NCBI GenBank assembly: GCA_045592745.1
Contig: JAZNVH010000001.1
Span: forward strand, 1-13,281
DNA: 13,281 nucleotides
Direction of reading: 5' to 3'
Source of the DNA: Aphodoplasma sp045592745
GTDB lineage: Bacteria; Bacillota; Clostridia; UBA1381; UMGS1253
The translations under genes were made by a program, and so were the position numbers. Below the pieces are notes generated by a model that saw nothing but the letters and a program-made list of their open reading frames with translations, did not search any database and was not told the DNA's origin. Of this stretch, positions 1-6,099 are shown in pieces (position 1 is the first letter of the stretch; each line of letters starts with the position of its first letter).

Positions 1-499
1 TTTCCTTATCGTATGGTAAAAATGTAGTTATATACTCATATAAAAGAGCGTTGTTTGACGTATAAGATGCTATAATTTTTTCGCCTTCGAAAAAATCACC
101 ATGCTCATTATTTATTGCAATGGTATAAACATCTTCCGGCAAAAGGGAAGAGCTGTTTATCGTAATTTTTTCAATGCTGTTTTCACTTCTATTTCCAATT
201 GTGCTCTTTATGTCTATAATTGCACCTGATATAAAAATATTTTTTTTATTTTTGTTAATCAATTCATCGAATTTTAAATAGATTTTATCGCCGCTTATTT
301 CGTATACGTTTACAACACAAGTGCTGTTATCCTGCGTATTTGTGATATCATCTTCATAAACGAGTGCGATGTCTGCATTTGTGTTTGAAAGGTACATATC
401 TGCCAACGTCTGCCCAAAATTAACATTATCGGCAATAGCCGTCTGCGAAACGAAAAAACACAATAAAACAGTCAGCAGTATATATTTCATTTTACGCAT
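1..499 (-). CDS. Secreted protein of unknown function, C-terminus cut off by window edge
   Basis: An open frame runs without a stop from an ATG at 499 to the left edge of the window (166 codons visible). It begins with a classic signal peptide: basic start MRKMK, a hydrophobic core at residues 6-18, and a likely signal peptidase I site after Ala23 (AIA|D). No lipobox is evident around Cys14. The visible mature part is polar, rich in Asn, Ile and Thr, and looks like beta-strand sequence, but I do not recognise a family. The ATG at 499 is preferred over the in-frame ATG at 490 because GGAAAGG at 509-515 sits 9 bases upstream of it and because it supplies the basic residues of the signal peptide. 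This start overlaps the end of the DUF6062 gene by 8 bp, so the two are probably translated from one mRNA. A secreted product is inferred; its function is unknown. Confidence 0.75.
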   Translation of the reverse strand, partial: MRKMKYILLTVLLCFFVSQTAIADNVNFGQTLADMYLSNTNADIALVYEDDITNTQDNSTCVVNVYEISGDKIYLKFDELINKNKKNIFISGAIIDIKSTIGNRSENSIEKITINSSSLLPEDVYTIAINNEHGDFFEGEKIIASYTSNNALLYEYITTFLPYDKE

Positions 500-1244
500 C
501 GTTATCATCCTTTCCGTCAAGACTTTCGCCCGAAAGATATTCGATTACACGCTTTGGTGCATCTTTGGCGCTGCCCCAAGGCATATCTTTATTTCTGTAA
601 TCAAATTTTAGCGTAAATTTGTGAATATCCTCACTGAGCGATGCAAAAAGCTTTTTCTGTTTTTCAAAAAGTTCTTCTGCAAAACGTTTGGCATTGCTCG
701 GCTTAAGATATTTTTGAGATTTTTCCATAAGCTCGCCAAAGTGAACAAGACATATTCCTGCACTGTCATCAAATTTCTTTTTGAATTCTGCGTCATTTTC
801 CCACATATAGAAAAAGACATCAAAGTATCTTTCCATTGTTGAATTTATGTTTTGGCATATTGCACATTCACATGTAACCGAATTTGCAAAATGCGACAGA
901 AGGGCGAAAGAATCGGTGCTTTTCTTTTTGAAAAGGCCGCTGTTTTTTGCTTCTTTTCCCACACCAGCACCAGCAGTTTCAAGCTTTGATATAACACTTT
1001 GAAGATGCGTATCAAGTACAAGTGCAAGACTTAATTTATTTGGCATATCAAAAAGCATTTTAAAATGCCTTTGACAAAAGCCAAGCTCGTTTGTAATCAT
1101 GCGTGCATCAGGCTCCATCATAGATGCGCCGAGAGTATATGCAACCCTTTCTTGTTCAAGCTTGTGAAAAAGGGTGCAAAACGGACATGAGCAGGACTTA
1201 TCAAAAGCCTCATTTACAGGAATAGTATATATCGTTTCTTTCAT
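492..1244 (-). CDS. DUF6062 family protein with two Cys/His modules
   Basis: This 250-residue protein has no signal peptide or membrane segment and is probably cytoplasmic. Its opening (ETIYTIPVNEAF, then CSCPFC) matches my memory of DUF6062, a clostridial family of unknown function. The sequence shows an internal duplication: CxCxxC at residues 18-23 followed by CxxH at 57-60, and again CxCxxC at 125-130 followed by CxxH at 165-168, with 33-34 residues between the parts each time. This looks like two metal-binding (probably zinc) sites. The ATG at 1244 is chosen over an in-frame ATG at 1295: AAGG at 1257-1260 precedes 1244, and the 1295 ATG falls inside the probable -10 box, so it would lie upstream of the transcript. 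The next gene downstream overlaps it by 8 bp and encodes a secreted protein. Family call from memory; function unknown. Confidence 0.7.
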   Translation of the reverse strand: MKETIYTIPVNEAFDKSCSCPFCTLFHKLEQERVAYTLGASMMEPDARMITNELGFCQRHFKMLFDMPNKLSLALVLDTHLQSVISKLETAGAGVGKEAKNSGLFKKKSTDSFALLSHFANSVTCECAICQNINSTMERYFDVFFYMWENDAEFKKKFDDSAGICLVHFGELMEKSQKYLKPSNAKRFAEELFEKQKKLFASLSEDIHKFTLKFDYRNKDMPWGSAKDAPKRVIEYLSGESLDGKDDNDA

Positions 1245-1289
1245 AGGTTTAAAAATCCTTTCAAAATTTGCAAAATAAAAATATTTCTC

Positions 1290-1318
1290 TTTCATTATAC
1301 CATATTATGTGCTATAAT
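1290..1318 (+). promoter_or_regulatory. Probable extended -10 promoter for the OGG gene
   Basis: TGCTATAAT at 1310-1318 is a perfect TATAAT with an extended -10 TG. The expected -35 place (1290-1295, TTTCAT) is weak. That place coincides with the -10 box of the opposing DUF6062 promoter, so the two cannot be occupied at once. Confidence 0.5.
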
Positions 1319-1322
1319 AAAA
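1294..1322 (-). promoter_or_regulatory. Probable extended -10 promoter for the DUF6062 gene
   Basis: Read on the minus strand, TGGTATAAT spans 1302-1294: a perfect TATAAT with an upstream TG (extended -10). The -35 position (about 1322-1317, TTTTAT) is a poor match to TTGACA, so the extended -10 would carry recognition. It would give a leader of roughly 40 bases before the ATG at 1244. Confidence 0.5.
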
Positions 1323-1348
1323 GCATATTTTTTAGCGGGTGATAAAAA

Positions 1349-2218
1349 ATGAAAATACAAGTATCAGGAAGTGATATCATAATAACCGAATGCACAGAAT
1401 TTGACCTTGTTCACACCTTTGAATGCGGTCAGTGCTTTCGCTGGAATAAAACCGAAGATGGACAGTATGAAGGTGTTTTTGGTAAAAAAGCTCTCAGGGC
1501 GGCTCAAAGGGATAATGAAATTACGCTTTTTAATACAACTATGGATGAATATGAAAATATATGGAAAGGGTATTTTGACCTCGAACGCGACTATGCGGGT
1601 ATACAAAAAATACTCTCAAAAGATGATGAGGTTTTAAAAAATGCTGTAAAAGAAGGGCGCGGTATACGAATACTTTCGCAAGAGCCTTTTGAAACGATTA
1701 TATCATTTATAATTTCGGCAAATAATAATATACCTCGTATAAAGCTTATTATCGAGCGTATGTGCAAGCTTTTTGGTCAAAAAATTGAGGCGTACGGGCG
1801 TGAGTATTACACATTTCCGGATGCAAAGACAATTGCCTCTCTTTCACGCGAGGATTTAGCACCGATAAAAGCGGGTTTTCGTGACAAATATATCTTGGAT
1901 GCAGCTAAGAAGCTTTGCTCGGGTGAGGTTGACACAGACAAAATCGCCCTTATGGATTATGAAAGTGCAAAATCCGAGCTTAAAAAGATAAAAGGCGTTG
2001 GGGACAAGGTTGCAAACTGTATATTACTTTTTGGCTTTGGTCATAAAAATGCGTTTCCCGTTGATGTGTGGATTCGGCGCATTGTTGAGCATTATTATTT
2101 TAATGGTGAGGCTATGGGCGATATAGGCGAATTTGCAAAAAAACGCTTTGGCGAGCTTGGCGGTTATGCCCAGCAATATCTTTTTTACTATGCCAGGGAA
2201 AATAAACTTGAAAAATAA
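1349..2218 (+). CDS. ogg: 8-oxoguanine DNA glycosylase / AP lyase (OGG1 type)
   Basis: A 289-residue base excision repair enzyme that removes 8-oxoguanine from DNA and can nick the abasic site. The N-terminal OGG domain carries ECGQCFRW (residues 25-32), and the helix-hairpin-helix GPD domain follows from about residue 110. The helix-hairpin-helix is KGVGDKVANC, with Lys220 as the Schiff-base nucleophile. PVDVWIRR holds the catalytic Asp239, 19 residues later, the same spacing as Lys249 and Asp268 of human OGG1. The DNA-contacting NNN-I-x-R motif is at 125-130. This distinguishes it from AlkA and Nth-type enzymes, and no iron-sulfur cysteine loop is present. A GGGTGA-like ribosome binding site lies about 8 bases before the ATG. 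It diverges from the DUF6062 gene and is followed by tyrS, which has its own promoter. Such genes are often labelled generically as a DNA glycosylase. Confidence 0.88.
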   Translation: MKIQVSGSDIIITECTEFDLVHTFECGQCFRWNKTEDGQYEGVFGKKALRAAQRDNEITLFNTTMDEYENIWKGYFDLERDYAGIQKILSKDDEVLKNAVKEGRGIRILSQEPFETIISFIISANNNIPRIKLIIERMCKLFGQKIEAYGREYYTFPDAKTIASLSREDLAPIKAGFRDKYILDAAKKLCSGEVDTDKIALMDYESAKSELKKIKGVGDKVANCILLFGFGHKNAFPVDVWIRRIVEHYYFNGEAMGDIGEFAKKRFGELGGYAQQYLFYYARENKLEK

Positions 2219-2235
2219 TAAATTTATGGTATACT
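2208..2235 (+). promoter_or_regulatory. Promoter for tyrS and probably the genes after it
   Basis: TTGAAA at 2208-2213, a 16-base spacer and TATACT at 2230-2235 preceded by TGG (extended -10) form a good sigma-A promoter. The -35 box lies in the last codons of the OGG gene. The leader to tyrS is only about 55 bases, too short for a T-box riboswitch. Confidence 0.65.
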
Positions 2236-2297
2236 ATATAATAGATTATTATTGTGGTAAAAAAAGTATAATAATATAAATTGGAGTGAATAAACAA

Positions 2298-3518
2298 ATG
2301 AAAAACGTTTTTGATGTACTTAAAGCGCGCGGACTTATCGCGCAAACAACACACGAAGAGGAGATTCGTGACATACTTGGCAAGGAGAAAATCACTTTTT
2401 ATATTGGTTTTGACCCAACAGCCGACAGTCTTCATATAGGCCATTTTATGCAGCTTATAGTTATGAAGCATATGCAAAATGCGGGACATCGCCCGATAAT
2501 TTTGCTCGGCGGTGGTACAACAATGGTTGGCGACCCGACTGGAAAGTCTGATATGCGTCCAATGATTACACAGGATGTAATTCAGCGTAACGCCGACAAT
2601 TTTAAAGTACAGATGTCAAAGTTTATTGACTTTAGCGATGGCAAGGCAATTATGGTTAATAATGCCGACTGGCTTTTAAAGCTTAACTATGTAGATTTTC
2701 TTCGTGAGGTTGGCGTTCATTTTTCAGTAAACAGAATGCTCACTGCTGAGTGCTTTAAGACAAGAATGGAAAAGGGACTTACCTTCCTTGAGTTTAACTA
2801 TATGCTTATGCAGGGCTACGATTTTTACAAACTCCATAAAGATTATGGCTGTAAGATGGAATTTGGCGGCGATGACCAGTGGTCAAATATCCTTGGTGGT
2901 ATCGAGCTTATTCGACGTAAGGATTCAGAGCAGGCGTATGGTATGACGTTTACTCTTCTTACTACATCAGAAGGTAAGAAGATGGGTAAAACTGAAAAAG
3001 GTGCGCTTTGGCTTGACCCTGAAAAAGTATCTCCGTATGATTTTTATCAGTATTGGAGAAACGTTGATGACAAAGACGTTATCCGTTTGTTAAAGCTTGT
3101 TACATTCCTTCCGCTCGAGCAGATTGCAGAGTATGAAAAGCTTGAAGGACAAGAGCTTAACAAGGCAAAATGCGTGCTCGCGTATGAGGTTACAAAGATG
3201 GTTCACGGCGTTGAGGAGGCTGACAAGGCAAACGCTGCTGCGACAGCGATTTTCAGTGGCGCAGATACTTCAAATATGCCCTCGAGCGTTGTTGACAAAG
3301 CCGAAATTGGTGAAAAGATAAACGTTCTTGACCTTCTTTTGATGGTTTCACTTATTCCGTCAAAAGCAGAGGGAAGAAGACTTATTCAGCAGGGTGGTCT
3401 TTCGATTGATGGCGAGAAGGTAACAGACGTTTCGTATGAAATCGAAGCATCAAAGCTCGAAGGCGACGGAATTGTTGTAAAGAAGGGTAAAAAAGTATTT
3501 CATAAGGTTTCATTTTAA
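2298..3518 (+). CDS. tyrS: Tyrosyl-tRNA synthetase
   Basis: A class I aminoacyl-tRNA synthetase of 406 residues that charges tRNA-Tyr with tyrosine in the cytoplasm. The HIGH motif is at residues 46-49 (SLHIGHF). The KMSKS-equivalent is KMGKT at 228-232, the form used by the common bacterial TyrS subfamily. The FGGDDQWSN segment at 189-197 belongs to the tyrosine pocket region. A C-terminal S4 RNA-binding domain occupies about 340-406 (KAEGRRLIQQGGLSIDG). Length and domain order are normal. The ATG at 2298 is preferred over an in-frame GTG at 2286, because that GTG lies inside the ribosome binding site GGAGTGA (2283-2289), which is well placed for 2298. The next gene, thyA, starts 47 bases later with no terminator between, so co-transcription is likely. 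No T-box leader fits the short upstream gap, although many Firmicute tyrS genes have one. Confidence 0.97.
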   Translation: MKNVFDVLKARGLIAQTTHEEEIRDILGKEKITFYIGFDPTADSLHIGHFMQLIVMKHMQNAGHRPIILLGGGTTMVGDPTGKSDMRPMITQDVIQRNADNFKVQMSKFIDFSDGKAIMVNNADWLLKLNYVDFLREVGVHFSVNRMLTAECFKTRMEKGLTFLEFNYMLMQGYDFYKLHKDYGCKMEFGGDDQWSNILGGIELIRRKDSEQAYGMTFTLLTTSEGKKMGKTEKGALWLDPEKVSPYDFYQYWRNVDDKDVIRLLKLVTFLPLEQIAEYEKLEGQELNKAKCVLAYEVTKMVHGVEEADKANAAATAIFSGADTSNMPSSVVDKAEIGEKINVLDLLLMVSLIPSKAEGRRLIQQGGLSIDGEKVTDVSYEIEASKLEGDGIVVKKGKKVFHKVSF

Positions 3519-3565
3519 AGATAAGTTATAAGGGTAAAATATTTTCGTGAAGGAGAGTATTTTAA

Positions 3566-4393
3566 ATGAGTCGTACAGATGATATTTTTATAAATATGTG
3601 TCGTGATATACTTGAAAACGGCAGCTGGGAAACGGGGGATGTGCGTCCGAGATGGGAGGATGGCACGCCTGCATATACGATTAAACGCTTTGGCGTTGTA
3701 AACCGTTATGACCTTTCAAAAGAGTTTCCGCTTTTGACGCTAAGACCGATAAATTTAAAGGCCGCTATCGATGAGATTTTGTGGATATGGCAGAAAAAGT
3801 CAAACGACATCAAAGATTTAAACAGTCATATCTGGGATGCATGGGCTGATGAGAAGGGCACTATCGGCAAGGCGTACGGATATCAGCTTTCAGTCAAGCA
3901 TAAATATAAAGAAGGCGAATTTGACCAGGTTGACAGAGTTATTTATGACCTAAAAAATAATCCGTCAAGCAGACGCATTATAACAAACTTATACAATCAT
4001 CAAGACCTTCACGAAATGGCACTGTATCCTTGTGCATATTCTGTTACGTTCAATGTGTGCGACGGAAAATTAAATGCGATACTTAATCAGCGTTCACAAG
4101 ATGTTTTGGCTGCAAATGCGTGGAATGTATGTCAGTATGCAGCGCTTGTTATGATGCTTGCCCAGGTTTGTGATTTAAAACCCGGCGAGTTTGTGCATGT
4201 TATTGCGGATTCTCATATATATGACAGACATGTGCCAATTATAAAAGAGCTTATAGAGCGTGAAACGCACGATGCGCCTGTACTTAAAATAAATCCTGAT
4301 ATACACAATTTTTACGATTTTACAGTTGATGATTTTGTGCTTGAAAACTATAATACGGGCGCAAAAGTTGGCAAATTCCCCGTGGCTATATAG
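3566..4393 (+). CDS. thyA: Thymidylate synthase (ThyA type)
   Basis: A 275-residue enzyme that methylates dUMP to dTMP using 5,10-methylenetetrahydrofolate and releases dihydrofolate. The nucleophile is Cys156 in LYPCAYS. The phosphate-binding QRSQDV follows at 175-180, Asn187 matches the dUMP-binding Asn of the family, and His217/Tyr219 (SHIYDRH) match His207/Tyr209 of the E. coli enzyme. The C-terminus KFPVAI closes the active site as in E. coli (KAPVAI). The whole protein is offset by 10 residues from the E. coli numbering. It has an excellent ribosome binding site (AAGGAGAG) and lies between tyrS and folA with short gaps. Its neighbour folA encodes the reductase needed to recycle the dihydrofolate it makes, so the pairing is functional. 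This is the classical, not the flavin-dependent ThyX, enzyme. Confidence 0.97.
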   Translation: MSRTDDIFINMCRDILENGSWETGDVRPRWEDGTPAYTIKRFGVVNRYDLSKEFPLLTLRPINLKAAIDEILWIWQKKSNDIKDLNSHIWDAWADEKGTIGKAYGYQLSVKHKYKEGEFDQVDRVIYDLKNNPSSRRIITNLYNHQDLHEMALYPCAYSVTFNVCDGKLNAILNQRSQDVLAANAWNVCQYAALVMMLAQVCDLKPGEFVHVIADSHIYDRHVPIIKELIERETHDAPVLKINPDIHNFYDFTVDDFVLENYNTGAKVGKFPVAI

Positions 4394-4410
4394 GGAAAAA
4401 GGAGATAGTT

Positions 4411-5199
4411 ATGAATCTGATTGTTGCAACAGACAAAAACTGGGGCATTGGCAAAGATGGTACAATGCCGTGGCATATAAGTGCTGACCTTAAATACTTT
4501 AAGGAAAAGACAGTTGGCAAACGTGTAATTATGGGAAGAAAAACGCTTTTGTCATTTCCAAACAGCAAGCCACTTCCAAACCGCGAAAATGTTGTTATAT
4601 CAACAAATCCTTCATATGTTGTGGAGGGAGCACAGGTTGTCAATTCTACCTACGAACTTGGCCGTTATGATATGGGTGATGATACGTTTATAATCGGCGG
4701 TGGAAGCATATACAAAGAGCTTTTGCCATATTGTAAATATGCATATATTACAAAAATTGAAGACGAGTTTGAATGTGATACATATTTTCCAAACCTTGAC
4801 GAACTTGAGAATTGGAAAATGATAGATGAGGGCGAACTTTTAAATGAAAATGGTATAGATTTTCGTTTTACGGTATATGAAAACTCCGATGTGGCGGCGT
4901 TTTTGGCAGAAGATGCGGACGATTATAACGATAATATGCCGTCTATTGATGAAATTGATTTTAATAAGTTTGAATTGTTGTGCACAGTAGATGACGAGTT
5001 TGATGCAGATGTAAAAATTTCGCTGCTCCGTTCATGCTCTGTTATGGCAATCAAGCGCTATGCAAGCTATAGCGCCGTTGCAAAAATATATTGCGGAAAT
5101 TCAAACCTTGGAGTTATGATATATGTTCATAAGGATAAGCTTGATGAGGCAAGAGAAATTTTAAATGCTCCATTTGATGAGAGCGAGCTTGGAGAGTAA
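4411..5199 (+). CDS. folA: Dihydrofolate reductase with a C-terminal DUF2007-like domain
   Basis: The N-terminal part (residues 1-158) is a complete dihydrofolate reductase: NWGIGKDGTMPWH, the catalytic Asp26 in SADLKYFK, the NADPH-site motifs VIMGRKT (39-45) and IIGGGSIY (94-101), and DTYFP near 123-127. It reduces dihydrofolate to tetrahydrofolate, recycling the product of ThyA encoded just upstream. Bacterial DHFRs are normally about 160-170 residues; this one has 262. After an acidic linker (159-185) comes a domain of about 75 residues (186-258). Its pattern of a beta strand, an acidic helix ending KISLLRSCSV, then YCGNSNLGVMIYV and KDKLDEAREIL, resembles DUF2007 (putative signal-transducing or nucleotide/peptide-sensing domain). 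The frame is continuous and I see no convincing internal start or ribosome binding site at the junction. A ribosome binding site (AAAAAGGAGA) precedes the ATG. rnhA starts one base after the stop. The DHFR call is secure; the C-domain family is a judgement from pattern. Confidence 0.93.
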   Translation: MNLIVATDKNWGIGKDGTMPWHISADLKYFKEKTVGKRVIMGRKTLLSFPNSKPLPNRENVVISTNPSYVVEGAQVVNSTYELGRYDMGDDTFIIGGGSIYKELLPYCKYAYITKIEDEFECDTYFPNLDELENWKMIDEGELLNENGIDFRFTVYENSDVAAFLAEDADDYNDNMPSIDEIDFNKFELLCTVDDEFDADVKISLLRSCSVMAIKRYASYSAVAKIYCGNSNLGVMIYVHKDKLDEAREILNAPFDESELGE

Positions 5200-5200
5200 T

Positions 5201-5683
5201 ATGAAAAAGGTAGAGCTTTTTACAGATGGTGCATGCAGCGGCAATCCTGGCAAGGGTGGCTATGGCGCGATATTAAAATATAACTCATATGAAAAGGAAT
5301 TTTCAAAAGGATATGTATGCACAACAAACAACCGTATGGAGCTTATGGCGGCTATTGCGGGGCTTGAGGCATTAAAAGAACCGTGCGAGGTTGAGCTTTA
5401 CAGCGATTCAAAATACCTTGTAGATGCAATCGAAAAGGGTTGGGTGTATAACTGGCAAAAGAATGGCTGGATAAAAAAAGACAGAAAAAAAGCACTCAAT
5501 ATCGATTTGTGGGAAAGACTTCTTTCGCTTATGGATACACACAAAGTTACACTTCATTGGGTAAAAGGACACGACGGACACAGTGAAAATGAGCGCTGTG
5601 ACAGGCTTGCAGTTTTGTCATATATGTCTGACTCGCTTTTTGAGGATGAGGGTTTTGTAGCTCAGAGCTTTTACGATGCATAA
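5201..5683 (+). CDS. rnhA: Ribonuclease HI
   Basis: A 160-residue endonuclease that cuts the RNA strand of RNA:DNA hybrids such as R-loops and primers. The catalytic residues sit at nearly the same numbers as in E. coli RNase HI: Asp9 (FTDGACSGNPG), Glu47 (NNRMEL), Asp69 (YSDSKYL), His124 (VKGHDGH) and Asp134 (ERCDRLA). The basic handle around 81-99 (GWVYNWQKNGW, then KKDRKKA) is also present. The chosen ATG at 5201 follows the folA stop by one base and is served by GGAG at 5191-5194 inside the end of folA, which indicates translational coupling. An ATG further upstream (5165) would add 12 residues that overlap folA and do not belong to the family. The gene is followed by a long hairpin at 5695-5739. 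Confidence 0.96.
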   Translation: MKKVELFTDGACSGNPGKGGYGAILKYNSYEKEFSKGYVCTTNNRMELMAAIAGLEALKEPCEVELYSDSKYLVDAIEKGWVYNWQKNGWIKKDRKKALNIDLWERLLSLMDTHKVTLHWVKGHDGHSENERCDRLAVLSYMSDSLFEDEGFVAQSFYDA

Positions 5684-5694
5684 TTTAGTATAAA

Positions 5695-5739
5695 AACACT
5701 TCTTTGGTAAATAATATTTACTAAAAGAGGTGTTGTTTT
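5695..5739 (+). terminator. Long hairpin after rnhA: terminator or ribosome-site-masking element
   Basis: Bases 5695-5711 can pair with 5717-5734 in a 17-bp stem with one bulged A (5723), two G-U pairs and a 5-base loop. It is followed by G and four T, so it could end the upstream transcript. The 3' arm also contains the ribosome binding site AGAGGTG (5726-5732) of the next gene, so in an mRNA that reads through, the stem would mask that site. Which role applies is not decidable here. Confidence 0.5.
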
Positions 5740-5997
5740 ATGATTATAGCAGTGCAGGACGGACTTGAAAAGCTTGCGCGAGAGATAAGTAAGTATGGAA
5801 TCAAAACGCTGATGTGCTCTGAGTGTGAATGTGTAGTAGATGCGTTTATTTACATTGGTGAGCATATGCCAACTTTACAATCAGTGAGTGCATCAACCGC
5901 TCAAAGTGAGGGCGTTTTTATGATAAATGCCTATCAAAAAAGCGCAGAGGAAATTGTGGATATTTTAAATAGGCGCACATATACGCCACTGTTTTGA
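5740..5997 (+). CDS. Small UPF0180 (YkuS)-like protein
   Basis: An 85-residue cytoplasmic protein without a signal peptide or membrane helix. Its layout follows the Bacillus YkuS / UPF0180 family as I recall it: a strand and helix at the start (IAVQDGLEKLAREISKYG), a central cysteine cluster (CSECEC at residues 26-31, where YkuS has CDCC), and a closing segment GVFMINAYQKSAEEI that parallels the YkuS stretch ending in INA...TAEEI. No function is established for the family to my knowledge. The three cysteines could bind a metal, which is inference. The ribosome binding site AGAGGTG is well spaced but lies inside the 3' arm of a hairpin. It lies on the same strand as rnhA, 56 bases downstream; the following nifS has its own promoter. 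I see no clear terminator after it. The family call rests on pattern only. Confidence 0.68.
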   Translation: MIIAVQDGLEKLAREISKYGIKTLMCSECECVVDAFIYIGEHMPTLQSVSASTAQSEGVFMINAYQKSAEEIVDILNRRTYTPLF

Positions 5998-6027
5998 AAA
6001 TAAAATTAAAAATTTGTTCTGTTTTGG

Positions 6028-6056
6028 TTGAAAAAAAACAATTTTAGGTATATAAT
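6028..6056 (+). promoter_or_regulatory. Near-consensus promoter for nifS-nifU
   Basis: TTGAAA at 6028-6033 and TATAAT at 6051-6056 are separated by 17 bases: five of six -35 matches, a perfect -10 and the ideal spacing for sigma A. The start point would be near 6063, which places it downstream of any longer reading frame starting at 6028 and supports the GTG start of nifS. Confidence 0.75.
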
Positions 6057-6099
6057 GTTTTTTGGGATATTTTTTCTTGATACAAAGGAGGTCATAGGT

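Noticed and set aside
2112..2489. A 125-codon minus-strand frame across the OGG-tyrS junction
   Set aside because: It overlaps two conserved genes and the tyrS promoter, and its translation shows no family features.
3519..3565. A possible folate (THF) riboswitch before thyA
   Set aside because: The gap is only 47 bases, too short for the motif, and no conserved core is visible.
4936..5199. A separate gene for the C-terminal domain of FolA starting at an internal ATG (4936)
   Set aside because: No ribosome binding site precedes that ATG and the frame is continuous with DHFR, so a fusion is simpler.
6028..6099. A 24-residue N-terminal extension of NifS
   Set aside because: The extension would be encoded by the promoter itself; the strong ribosome binding site at 6084-6091 and family alignment point to GTG at 6100.
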